Source: Panax quinquefolius (Eukaryota > Streptophyta > Magnoliopsida > Apiales > Araliaceae). From it: a DNA stretch of 64,000 nucleotides. The DNA lies in assembly GCA_020205615.1 (NCBI GenBank), contig JAINUW010000499.1, positions 1,090,001 through 1,154,000 on the forward strand. Direction: 5' to 3'. Below, piece after piece: positions 46,008 to 57,025 of the stretch. How positions within the stretch are numbered: position 1 is the stretch's first letter; each line of letters starts with the position of its first letter. The translations under genes were made by a program, and so were the position numbers. The notes under the pieces are model-generated. The model was not told the DNA's origin. It was given only the letters and a program-made list of their open reading frames with translations, and ran no database searches.

Positions 46008-47327
46008 TGTTGCCTTATTTTTAATAGCACTTTACCACGCAAGTATACGCGTTCAATTATAATATTCAGCAAGCAAGGATATCGTTCCCACGAGGAAATA
46101 GACTAATATTTATCAATTACTAATTCTAATAAAATTAATCCTATTTTAAACTATAAAATTTTGTTTTTGATTTGAAATTTAAACTTAACAAAACTAATGA
46201 TTAAAAATCAAAACTTCACAAGAATAACTGCAGATTTAACATGTTAAGATTACAACTTCCCTAAGTATTTCATTTAAATCAATTCACTTCCCATTTAAAG
46301 CAATTAATTAATATGAATCATTATCCAAGAATGATTTATAAAATTCACACACTTTTTCCAAATCACGTGAACAAATCCTCCTAACTCCGATCCTTAAGAC
46401 ACAAAATTACAAGGAACACCCTTCTCAATTAATTCACTATATTCCTATGTGAATCAAGTTAATTAGGGTTTATGCATAAATTCTTTCAAAGGATACAAAA
46501 GACACATAGGTATATTCCTATCCTACATGCTAATCATATTAACCTTATTCAGATTATATGAACAGATGTTATCATATCCAGATCTTAATCTATACTCCAT
46601 CTTCCAATTTTATATAGATTATCCAAATGATTGTTGGCCAAACAATTAATCAATAAGCAAAAGATATAATAAACAATTCAATAAAAACCAACTTTCATTC
46701 AATGGGAAGGTTCAATTTAAACTACATACCAAGTTCTGTTGCAATCTTAATGAAAATTTAGTTCATGCTAATAATAAAGAAAAACATCATCCAGATTAAT
46801 AATCCAAACATCCTAGATAATTACAAAAGATAAAACTAGAGAAGAGAAGAAGAAACTCTGAATTTTCTCCAATACTCTCTCTTTGATCTTCAGTCCTTGC
46901 AATTTTCCTTCGTATTTTTCTTCGTTGTTCTCTCTGCGAATCCCTTGAAAAATTGAGTGATACGTCTTTTCTAAAGTCTCCTCCTATTTGTATTAGTCTC
47001 CCCTCTCATTCAGATTCCTTTTTGGCTTCAACCACCCACTTGGAAGTAGAAAATCCTCCTTTTTTGCGCAGCATATGGCGCCTAGGCGCTCAACACAAGT
47101 TCATTTCAAGCGCTAGGCGCTTGACCGAGACCACGTAATTACAAAATGCCACTCACTCTAATTTTAATGATTTTGACCTTTTCTTCTAAAATGACCAATT
47201 TGTCCCTCCGGCTCCAACCTACACAAAATAAACACAAAAACAGATAAAAAGATACTAAAAAACAATTAAAGATAGCAATAATTAAGTTTAATAATATCGG
47301 ATTCATAGGTATAAAACCTACTCATCA
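46008..47327 (-). repeat. 5' LTR of the Athila-like element
   Basis: Partner of 35285-36607, 1320 bp. Two GC dyads are intact here (ggcgcctaggcgct about 47089-47102 and agcgctaggcgctt about 47110-47123), again beside leader-type sequence. In element sense the LTR ends GGCAACA. Confidence 0.92.
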
Positions 47328-48560
47328 ATGACTATTATAGTTGATACCATCGGACTTTCTCGAAGTTCACATTGGAGTTTTTACCAAAGCTTTGTTTCCC
47401 AGATACACATTCTTGTTTTACCTCCGCTGGGGATATTCCTCTTTTTATGAGTAACCTCATTGGGGATTCTGATGCTTATCCTGATGATAATTTCCACCAA
47501 TTTGTATTATCGGATCATTCCAAATGCTATGCTGGGATTTTCACCAATGGTTTGTTATACTAGATTCTCTGATATCTTCATTGAAGTGGTTTTCAACGAC
47601 TTACATCATCGGATCATATTCGACACTACGCTGGGGTTATCACTAATGGTTTGGATTTCCATCTAATTGATGTCAGTGTTCTTGCTGGGGGTAGAGATTT
47701 CCATGATCAATTATCACAGAATCCTCTTGTTGCCTACTCGAACGGTAGTTTCCAAAGGTTGACCATCACCGAACTTTCTTGATGCCTACTTAAATAGTAG
47801 TTTACAATGGTTTACTATCACCGAACTGTATCGATGCCTACTCGAATAGTAGTTTACAATGGTATACTATCACCGAACCTTCTCAGTTCCTACTCGAATG
47901 GTAGTTTACAAAGGTGGACCATCATCGAACTTTCTCGATGCTTACTTAAACGGTAGTTTATAACGGTTTACCATCATCGAACTTTCTCGATGCCTCAGCT
48001 GGAGATTTCTTTTATAACAGATTCCATCATAGGTCCTTCTCGATGAAGATAGTTTTCCATGTTGTCTTCACCAGGTTTTCCCAATGCTACGTTGGAGTTG
48101 TCACCAACAGTTTCCAATATAAAATATTTTGATCTTTGCCAAAGTAGTTCTCAATGGCTTATATCATCGGACCATGCTACGCTGGAGCTGTCACCAACGG
48201 TTTGAATCACCGGATCCTTCTCCGATGCTAAGCTGGAATTATTACCAACGGTTTGAAATATTAGATTCTCTGATATTCGGTGAAGTAGTTTCCAACAACT
48301 TATATCACCAGACCATTGTCGAGGCTATGTTGGGTTGATGCCAACTATTTATAGTATCAGATTCTCTGATCTTTGCTGAATTAGTTTCCAACAGCTTATA
48401 TCACCGGACCATTCCCGATGCTACGCTGGGTTGATGCCAATAGTTTATAGAAGATTCTCAGATCTTCGCTAAATTAGTTTCCAATGACTTACATCACCAG
48501 ACCATTCCCTATGCTATGATGGGTTGATGCAAACAGTTTACATAAGATTCTAAGACTTTT
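47328..48560. repeat. Two degenerate minisatellites in decayed retroelement sequence
   Basis: At 47740-48000 about five units of ~60 bp carry ggtagtttacaatggt, accatcaccgaactttctcg and gatgcctactcgaa. At 48060-48550 about six units of 70-95 bp carry cgatgctacgctgg, gtcaccaacggttt, gattctctgatctt and agtttccaacagctta. Weaker units of the second type already appear at 47470-47660. No gene is seen. Such tandem blocks are common in the 3' non-coding part of large plant Ty3/gypsy elements. Confidence 0.75.
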
Positions 48561-49219
48561 TAAGTTTGATGTCTCGTTTCAAGGTTTCAGGCCCTTTCTG
48601 CTCAATCGCGTAGCACCTTTTTCTTTGATTTAACTTTTTGGCTTTAGGGGACCCTACCTTGACTCACATTTGATCGAGCCGAATTGCTACAGGTTTACCT
48701 GCGGCTGCCGCAGGTAGACTCACGATAGACCGCGGGTGGATTTAAACTCCCCCTGTCCCTTCAGAAGTCATTTTCAACTTGAACCTATTAAAAAATTTGA
48801 AAATTCTCTCTCAGATCTACTCAGTTCGGGCTACTTTTCGTGAAATCCCTCACTGTACAATCCTTCTACACAACTCTAGTAACGTTTACATCCTTTTTTT
48901 TCAAGTTTTAACCGTTAGAATGTTAGATTTCATATAGTATGGGTTTAAACGCAATGTATCAAATATGTATGCATAGATGACTTACTAAAAATGAACAGAC
49001 TTAGTAAATGCTTGTATTTTACCCTGCTGAACATTTTGATGTCAAAAAAACTAATTTCTGAGACATTCATTTTGCGCTCATTTTTGCCAGTTTATTTATC
49101 CTATTTGAGGACAAATGAGCATTGATTTTTATATAAAAGTACACAAGGTAATTTGGATGTCATTGTGTCTTACTTTTGATGTCTACCATTTATATTTTGA
49201 TATTGGGTTAGTGTGCTAC
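48561..49219 (-). mobile_element. LTR-like leader, minus orientation, with perfect GC hairpin
   Basis: Read on the minus strand it shows gatctgagagagaatttt, gacagggggagtttaaat and GC dyads, in the same order as 34440-34540 on the plus strand. The two are therefore related but inverted. At 48696-48716 there is a perfect hairpin: TACCTGCGG, loop CTG, CCGCAGGTA. A second dyad (agaccgcgggt) follows at about 48726. No coding sequence. The exact LTR limits were not found. Confidence 0.45.
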
Positions 49220-50237
49220 TGTGACGCCCCCAAATCCGGGTACTTGAAACCCGTACTTGGTGCTCCACGATAAAATTCCTTAAACCACAAGATATATTAA
49301 ATATCTAATAATATTATATCAAATTTGTCTACTTCCCAGTTATGATAACTTTTATGTACTTCATTATATGATAAATAGTAAATTATCATAATACCTAGTT
49401 ACAATTATTACAAATAACACTTGATAATTATTCCTTCATCTTTTGCTTTCCTTTATCCTTGCCAGAACCTTCAGGTCGATCAAGCTTAGCTGAAAATATT
49501 TAAATTTAAAGCAAGAATGAGCATTTAATTGCCCAACAAGTAATATCAAGTAAGAAACACTAGCTGAAAGAAATAAATGTTTTCTTTGAACTATACTTCT
49601 ACAATGAATCAATTGTTGTGAAGTAAACTGAAACAATACTGGTCAACATATCAAATCATTTACATTTTTGAAAGTACATACTGACTGTGAATACTGAGCG
49701 GTCAATAGACCATGAACTTTCATTTTCAATTTTGAAAAGGTTTGTACATAAATTTATCTATAAATAGTCATGACTTACGGGCACAGAGGGTGATTAGCCC
49801 ATTATGCTATGTATTGATCAACACTACATGTTAGAATGATATTTACGTCCATCATAATCGCCTTTGGCACATAAAAATTTCCCATTTCAGAACGTTCATA
49901 CTAAGTCTGGAGTCCGAACCAAAGCAATTTAGTTGGATGACTCTATCATAAATGATTATGTTCAACGATATATTTCAAACTATGTCTAGTCGAATCAAAT
50001 AGCTTAGAAAGCTTTTAATCATGTATACATACCGAAATTCAATAGTATGTATCAACACTTGTTCAAATACAACTATTATCCAAGTGAGGACACTTGCATA
50101 ACCAAACTTAGCTAATAAAGAACCGAATAAATCTTGATTATATATAGATCAAATGAAGACAATAATAATATACTGGTAAACAATGAATAAATAGAATTTG
50201 AAAACTTGCATGAATACAAAGGTTCAGATACATGTTC

Positions 50238-53200
50238 TGTAAGGCCCCGAATTTTATGAAATAAAAGTATTCAATTTTTCTTATAATTACTATTCAGTAA
50301 ATGGTTAAAGTGATAAAAGTTAAAGTTAAGGGTGATATATATAATTTTTTTCAAAATAAGCAAGTGGTTATAAAATATTCATTATGTTAAGGGAATATTC
50401 GTTTGGTCGTGGAATATTCTTTACGTGGGAATATTAAAGACGATGGCCGTAGCCATTTATGGGCCCCATAATGAGAATAAGCCATCGGATGAAGAAAATG
50501 ACAAAAGGAGTTTTATAAATAATAAATAGTAATTATTACTGAATTAACTTTGTTGGAATACCGGTGGGTAAAGTAAAGTAAAATGTCTGGCGTTGTTGCC
50601 ACAATAGACACCACAGTATTGTACAAAGTATTTTTGAATTATTGACTCTTACGTAAGAAGGCACTACTCAATAATTATTACAGATAAATCTTATTCAATA
50701 TTTTATTTTATTAATTCAATAATTCTTTGCGTTGATATTTTATATCTTTGTTGTTTTAATAATTGTCACTACAGTATTTTCCATTATCGAAGCAATAATT
50801 CATATTATCTGAATAATATTATTAGAAAACATTATTGGCAATGTCTAGAAAGTTCATCTAAGGAGAGGTTTGGTCACTAATAATTGCGCACCAATGAAGG
50901 AGAAATTTTATTGGAAAGCCCTCTGCTTTCACGAGGCGCTGCTGGTTGTCATTATTGTGATTCTGTAATATTATTTGTGAATAATTAATTATTGATTAAT
51001 ATGATAAGGAAAATATTCATTTTATGTGGATATAGATGGAGAAAATTTTTAAAGTGACAATTGTTGAAAATTAATATTTTATCTTTTTTTGATAAAATAA
51101 TTCGTTTAAATATATTATTTTAATAATATATTAACGGTGATATTTTTATAATGAATGTGCGATATGTGAGTATATGAGAAGGAAGAGTATTTTTGTGGCA
51201 TTAAATGATTAACACATGTTTTGTATGTCGGTGGACCCCATTTCTTGACTGAAATTTGATTATAGCTTGTAAAATCGCCCATTTGTGAATTTCGGTTAAT
51301 TTTTGTTTGGAATTTGGAAAAATATTCTTCTGCAAAGTTGTAGAGAATTGAATTTCCTATAAAAACTCGCGAGATTTGAATTTTCTGACAAAAGAGCTAT
51401 TTATTATGAATTATTGAAGTTTCGAAGCTCCGAAATAATTAATTTTGAAAGTTTAAACTAATTTAAATAAGAAAAACGTTTTTTGTGTTTGGTGGGCATC
51501 TTTAACATGTGTTAGGATGGCTGAGTTCAGATTCATGGAAGCGTAGAAAGATGTGGAAAATAATTAATATTAATTTATTAAATTTTCTGCTTTGGTGTTC
51601 TAAGCATTTTCCTATAAATAGAGAGCTTAGGTTAGAATTGAAAATCACACCAGAAACTGAAGTTTTCTCTCTCTATATTATCGAGCATATTCTTGTGAGT
51701 ATTTTGAGTATACTTTGAGTATTGCTATACGGTGCAAGTTCGTTCAGCGTTATTCTAGTCAGAAGTACTGCTCTTTTGAGGTAAGGGATAGTAAGGGATT
51801 TAAGGGTGATTATGTTTTTCAATTTTTTATTTTTTCGAACCTACAAAAATTCTAGAAAAATTTGAAATGATATTTTGATGAGTTTTGTAGATTGTGTCCA
51901 AAAATGGCGATTTTTGGATGTATAGATTAGGAGTTATGGATTTTATGAGAAAAGACTATTTTAAAAGTAACTATTTATAACTCCTTGTGATTAACTCCAA
52001 AATTAATGAAATTTTTATTGGGAGTACATCTATATAATATCAGTATACCGTATTAATTTCAGAATTTTTGGACAAAAGTACAATTTATGATAAATATTTA
52101 AATATTCGGTGGTTTTGGCCATGTGAAAAATAGTAAATGAATTTTAAAAATTCTGAGAAAAATATATATTCAATATGGGACTATATTCTTCTAAATCCCA
52201 GAAAATAAATATTTTTGGATCTAATTTGGTATTTTTATAAAAATGTTCTAGTTATGATTAAATGAATTAAATATGTTATGTGGAGTAAGAAAATTGGAAA
52301 ATAGGATTTTATGGCTTAAGAATCCTATATGAGAGGTATATCAGATTTTTGATGAGGATTTTGGTTATTGGTGATGAAATCTTATTAGTTTGGCATTTTA
52401 AGATGATTAAATGCATTTATTAGTAAAATGTAAACAATTTAAATAAATTATTTATAAGTTTAAGAAATGATTAAAATATTGTGGTAGTATTAATAATATT
52501 AGATTATGAGATTATTAAGTGATTTATAATATTTTGATTAAGGTGTTATGAGATCATTGATTTATGAATCTTACTCTTGAGATTAAATCTATATGTTTTG
52601 ATTATATTATTTTTATATAACATTCTTATAACCCTAATGATGATATTTCTCTTTGACTTGAGTGTAAAGATGAGTAGATTATTGGTATGATCGTGACTAT
52701 AGGTTCTCTTTGGCGATGGTGCAAAAGTTAAATTGTTGAATTGGTATGATCATGTGACAGATTGAATTTACAATTGAATATTTTTAGCTTAAGTGCAAAG
52801 GTGAATTGATCAACATGGTTATAATTATTGTTATATAACTTCTGAAATAATTATGTATTTCTTTGATATATGATTATCTTTGGCTCGTAGTGCAAAGATG
52901 ACTTGTTGATGAATATCTTAGCCTGTAGTGCAAAGATGAATTATTGTTGAATATCTTTGGCCCGTGGTGCAAAGATGACCTGTTGTTGAATATCTTTGGC
53001 TCGTAGTGCAACGATGACTTGTTGTTGAATATCTTTGGCATGTAGTGCAAAGATGAACTGTTGATGAATATCTTTGGCCGTGGTGCAAAGATGAATTTAA
53101 TAGTATGATTATGAACAGGAACTGTGATTTGGTATAACCATGATCTTTGATGTTTCAGGTAAAGATAGGTGATGAAATTATCTTCGTCCTGGATAAGAAG

Positions 53201-54172
53201 AGGAATTTAGAACTACAATTATGATTATGAGTTATACATGTGATTGTGGACGAGGAATTGTTGATTGATGTTACGGGGATAAAACATTCTTTGGTGGACT
53301 TTTAACATGGAGAAGATAATAGATTTTATGGTCTATTTGACTCTTCTAATGGATTGCTCATTCCATTTGCAACTATGGTTGAAAAGTTTTATCATCTACC
53401 ATATGTTCTAAATCTACGATTTATTCTTGATGAAGACTATTGATAATTTATTTATCTTTAGTCATAATATTCTTTCTTGAGCTAGTTGTGCTCACCCTTT
53501 TGTTTCACAATTCCTTTCGTGTAATAAAAGTGTAGCATTTGGGTCGGCCGGGGATAGCGAGGAATAGAGTGGTGGTCTATAGATGTTGAGGGTGAGGTGA
53601 ATTTAACTTTGGAAGGGTGTTTTGCCACTATCATACAAGATGTCTAATGACATACAAACTCATGTTATCATAAGACAAGGTTGTGCACATCCACTTGTCG
53701 AGTGAGTATATTTACAAACACTACCTATATAATCTTGGTGTTTGTTTGGAGTATAATACCCAATTCTGCACGATTGGAGATAATGATATGTCAAGAAAAG
53801 ACTCACCATTGGGAAGAATATGATAGTAATCTTCTCGTTTTTTCTTTGGGGTCTATTAGATTGACCAAGGATAATTACGTGGACATATGATATCTACCAT
53901 AATCTAAAAGCATGGCCTCCCGTATACGAAGGTTTTCTTGAGTACTTCCCAAAGATTCTAATTTCTAAAAGCAGGTTTTGACTATACCTTTATGTAAGGT
54001 GTCATTGTGACGTCTACTGAGTTGGTATATATTTGTATCCAAACTCAAGCATATATATGTTGTTGTATTTTGCACGACAATTGTTGTAATAAAGTTGTAG
54101 TTGTTTTCCGTACCATATATTTGGCGACTCAGAATGGGTTGGATGGAATGGACCTATTTTGGGGTCGTTACA
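50238..54172 (+). repeat. Solo LTR, 3935 bp, perfect target duplication
   Basis: It starts TGTAAGGCCCCGAA and ends GGGGTCGTTACA, flanked by TGTTC at 50233-50237 and 54173-54177. It is chromovirus type: it shares the block tttggcgactcagaatgg near its end, a TATA box TATAAATA (51613-51620), and a donor GAG/GTAAGG near 51781 at the same relative place as in the other LTRs. The acceptor region is different (ttcctttcgtgtaataaaag near 53511-53530). No internal region, primer site or gene follows, so it is what remains after LTR-LTR recombination. Confidence 0.9.
52868..53100 (+). repeat. ~42-bp minisatellite (TAGTGCAAAGATGA), six units
   Basis: Units read gaatatctttggctcgtagt then gcaaagatgacttgttgtt, with changes mostly in the word ggcccgtagtg. 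The same word is the core of the LTR repeats at 7660-7910 and 19010-19240 and of the 57-bp array at 59884-60470, so this is one ancestral repeat amplified separately in each LTR. Confidence 0.8.
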
Positions 54173-54719
54173 TGTTCAATATAAAATATAGAGTTTGGAT
54201 AATTGCTTACAAAGATCTATTGCATAAAGTAAAAGCAAGGGTTAAGATACTTGCAATGAACATAAATAACTTGCACAATATAAAACATTGCACAGGTTAG
54301 GAAACTTGCATTGTTATAGATCTCTTGCATAAAGTAAATGCATAGAGTATGGTTACTTGAACAATAAAAGAGTATAGAAACTGGAATAAACATATACCTG
54401 TTTGAACAAAATAAAAGTAGTGCGTAAGGTTTAAATACATGCCTTGATAGTTGTTTACTGCTACACAACTTAATATGACTTCTTTTGAAATACCTATCAT
54501 TAATGAGATTGATGTATCAATTAGCATCACATATCTTACTTATTATACCATTAATCTATAATAATTTATCTAACATGAAATCACATAATCGAACACCTTA
54601 AATCTTTAATAATAGTATTATCCTTTGATAGTAATTCAATCACTCAACCATATACATTAAGATTTAACACTTACCCTTTCATTTTATAAGTTCTTCTTTA
54701 AAATTTAATAAGTCAAATA

Positions 54720-55025
54720 CTAATCCAGCAACCTGGATTATTCAAACTGACCAATCCAGCAACCTGGATTACCCAAACATAATAATCCAGCCACCTGGAT
54801 TGCAATCCAGCAAACCAAATTGCAATCCAGCAAATTGGATTCCAATCCATCAAAATGGATTCAAACTGGATTTCAAACCAACAACCAGATGGCCAATCCA
54901 GCAAACCAGATTGCAATCTAGCAATCTGGATTCTAATACAGCAGACTGGATGGTCAATCCGGCAAATCAGTTTGCAATCTAGCAAACTAGATTCAACATA
55001 TTTTCAATCCAGCAAGCTGGATTAA
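54720..55025. repeat. ~20-bp dyad minisatellite, about 13 units, stems co-varying
   Basis: The typical unit is AATCCAG-CAAC-CTGGATT. Perfect forms include TAATCCAG with CTGGATTA (54721-54740), AATCCAT with ATGGATT (about 54845-54862) and AATCTAG with CTAGATT (about 54976-54993). In the last two, both arms changed while pairing was kept. Other units pair with a G-T or one mismatch. The frames open through it on both strands are a by-product. Confidence 0.85.
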
Positions 55026-57025
55026 TTAATTTCTTTAACAAAAATACCAAATAAATTTATTATTTTTCTATCCTTTGGCCAAACATATATACATATATTC
55101 CATACACAAAAAGATTTTTTCTGTAATTTTTTAACTCCCTTTAGTATTTTTCAAAAATCATTTTTAGTTCGTAGCTTAAGAAATTAGCCATATCATGCTC
55201 AAGTCCAGAAATTACCATCTCTTGGAAAAATCTTACAAGTGTTAACGTGAAACTCCAGTTTAAATTTTGTGGTCATCAGAGTTATAGAACTCCGGTTATA
55301 GCAGTTTTCATCAAAAAAACCCAAATATCGAAATGACCACAACTTGGTCAATTTAAGTCGGAATTAGCTCATTTTTGGACAGGAGCTACTTAATCTCATA
55401 TATTTTCATGTCCTAAAAGGACGTAATTTATTTCAAAATTTTAATGGCCAAAACTGCCCTTGAAAAATCTGGGGCAGTTTATTTTTCAAAAAAATAAGTT
55501 TTGCTTTGCCAAAAATAGTCCATACAGAAATCTACAACTCCTTTTTCAGTGATTCCACTTGGGTTTGAAAGATAACTCATAATATTATCATCTCAAATTT
55601 TTTAGAATTTTTGAATGTCATAAAAATGACGAAACTGCCCCTGGCAGTGACTGGCCAAAAATAGTTTTATTTTATTTTTAACAATGGAACTATTTTGGCT
55701 AAAACAATCACTACTACTAGTAAAAACGTTATTTTTGAGTGCTAGTACTTATTTTTGAGTGCTAGTAGTTAACTTATATATTTAGTACCCCCTTTGACGG
55801 ATCGAAAAACAAAGTTGTAGATCTCAAGTTATAACCCCTCAAAGTAGAAAAACAATTTAGGGTGTTCTAATTTTTTAAAAAACTTTTTCATTTCGTGCTT
55901 TAAATCTAACTTTTGACACTCAAAAGTGTTAGATCTAAACATAATAGACTTATTAACATGAAAATATAGAGTTTTAGAGTTTTGAATCATAGATCCAAGT
56001 TTTGATTTAAGATAATCAAAAATAAATTATATAAACTAGTTAGAGTTTATACCTTTACTTGATTTCCTTCCTCCTTTTTGCTAAGCTTTGATTATGGGAC
56101 TTGGAAACTTACAAAAACTCTCACTCTTTCTTCTCTCTCTATACCCGAAACTCTTTCTCTCTCTCTCTTTTGGTCTTGTTAGTTTTGCTAAGTTATGAAT
56201 TGAGATGAGAGAGAAATGAATGGTTGTTATTTGCTTGGTAATTGGATATTTTTATTATGTCAGTATATATACATTGCCTATATCTATTATATGTCCCAAT
56301 ATCTCTAGCTCTTCTCTCTCTCACTTAATCATGTAATGTTGCTTGCAAGCTTTGGTTAAAGAATGATGGCAAAATAAAATGGTGACACATGACTAGAGTT
56401 AGTAAGAGTTGATGAACCACTTTATAACTAAAACAAGTAATCATAATTACATACACTCCCTCTCCTTTCCTCCCTTATGTGCCTCCCAACACCTCATTTT
56501 CTAGCCCAATTTTTATTTTGTTTTTATGCTTTATTAGCTTATTAATTGCCCAAAATGTCCCTTGTTAATTGGTGTAAAAGTTTGGGCTTCAATTTAATGT
56601 TTTGGGCTTACAAATTAATTCTCTGGGCCATGTAAATTAGATTAGGTCCAACACTTTTTAATTTTATCCTTCACTAATTATTTAATTAGGGTTTTCATTC
56701 ACTCATTTGTAATTTAAATAATTACTCACGCACCTTAAATTTTATAACCAAATTAGACTTGCTTTACTAAAGTTATAAAATTTAACTAATTGAGATATAT
56801 AAAATAAATCTCTCTAGGGTTAGTATATATTTTAAATACTAACATTCTCCTTTATTATAACCCTTAGGTAATTTAATTACATAACTTTATTTTTAATCCT
56901 CTTTATATACAAAATAAATGTATATACATTATATAATGTATATTTATTTACCACATACACTATTCCACATAATCCATAACACATTTATCATTATTGATAA
57001 ATTCTTATCATATTTGAATACTCAC

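Larger units (their letters stand above)
35285..47327 (-). mobile_element. Athila-like Ty3/gypsy element, near-identical LTRs, broken genes
   Basis: The element is 12043 bp on the minus strand. Read on the plus strand both LTRs start TGTTGCC and end CTCATCA, with lengths 1323 and 1320. Flanking bases are atgat (35280-35284) and atgac (47328-47332), a 4 of 5 target duplication. From right to left it holds a primer binding site beginning TGGCGCC, gag, protease, reverse transcriptase, RNase H, integrase, a long spacer, the third ORF typical of Athila, and the polypurine tract. All genes show frameshifts. Many fall at CG-containing codons and are locally compensated, so part may be consensus error. 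Confidence 0.93.
49220..57025 (-). repeat. Minus-strand LTR, split by a solo LTR and cut at the right by another element
   Basis: It starts TGTGACGCCCCCAAATCC, the reverse of the GGGGGCGTCACA end seen in the chromovirus LTRs. After removal of 50238-54177 it continues to 57025, about 3.9 kb. It is interrupted there by the element starting at 57026, so its true end is outside the window. It contains a dyad minisatellite (54720-55025), a leader phrase (55190-55870), a CT-rich block (56110-56170) and, on the minus strand, a TATA-like gtatatatac near 56265. It has ccctaa-type words like the solo LTR at 2946. No genes are seen. Confidence 0.6.

Noticed and set aside
54713..54985. 90-codon minus-strand frame rich in Trp and Ile
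   Set aside because: It is a translation of the dyad minisatellite; the other strand is open as well.
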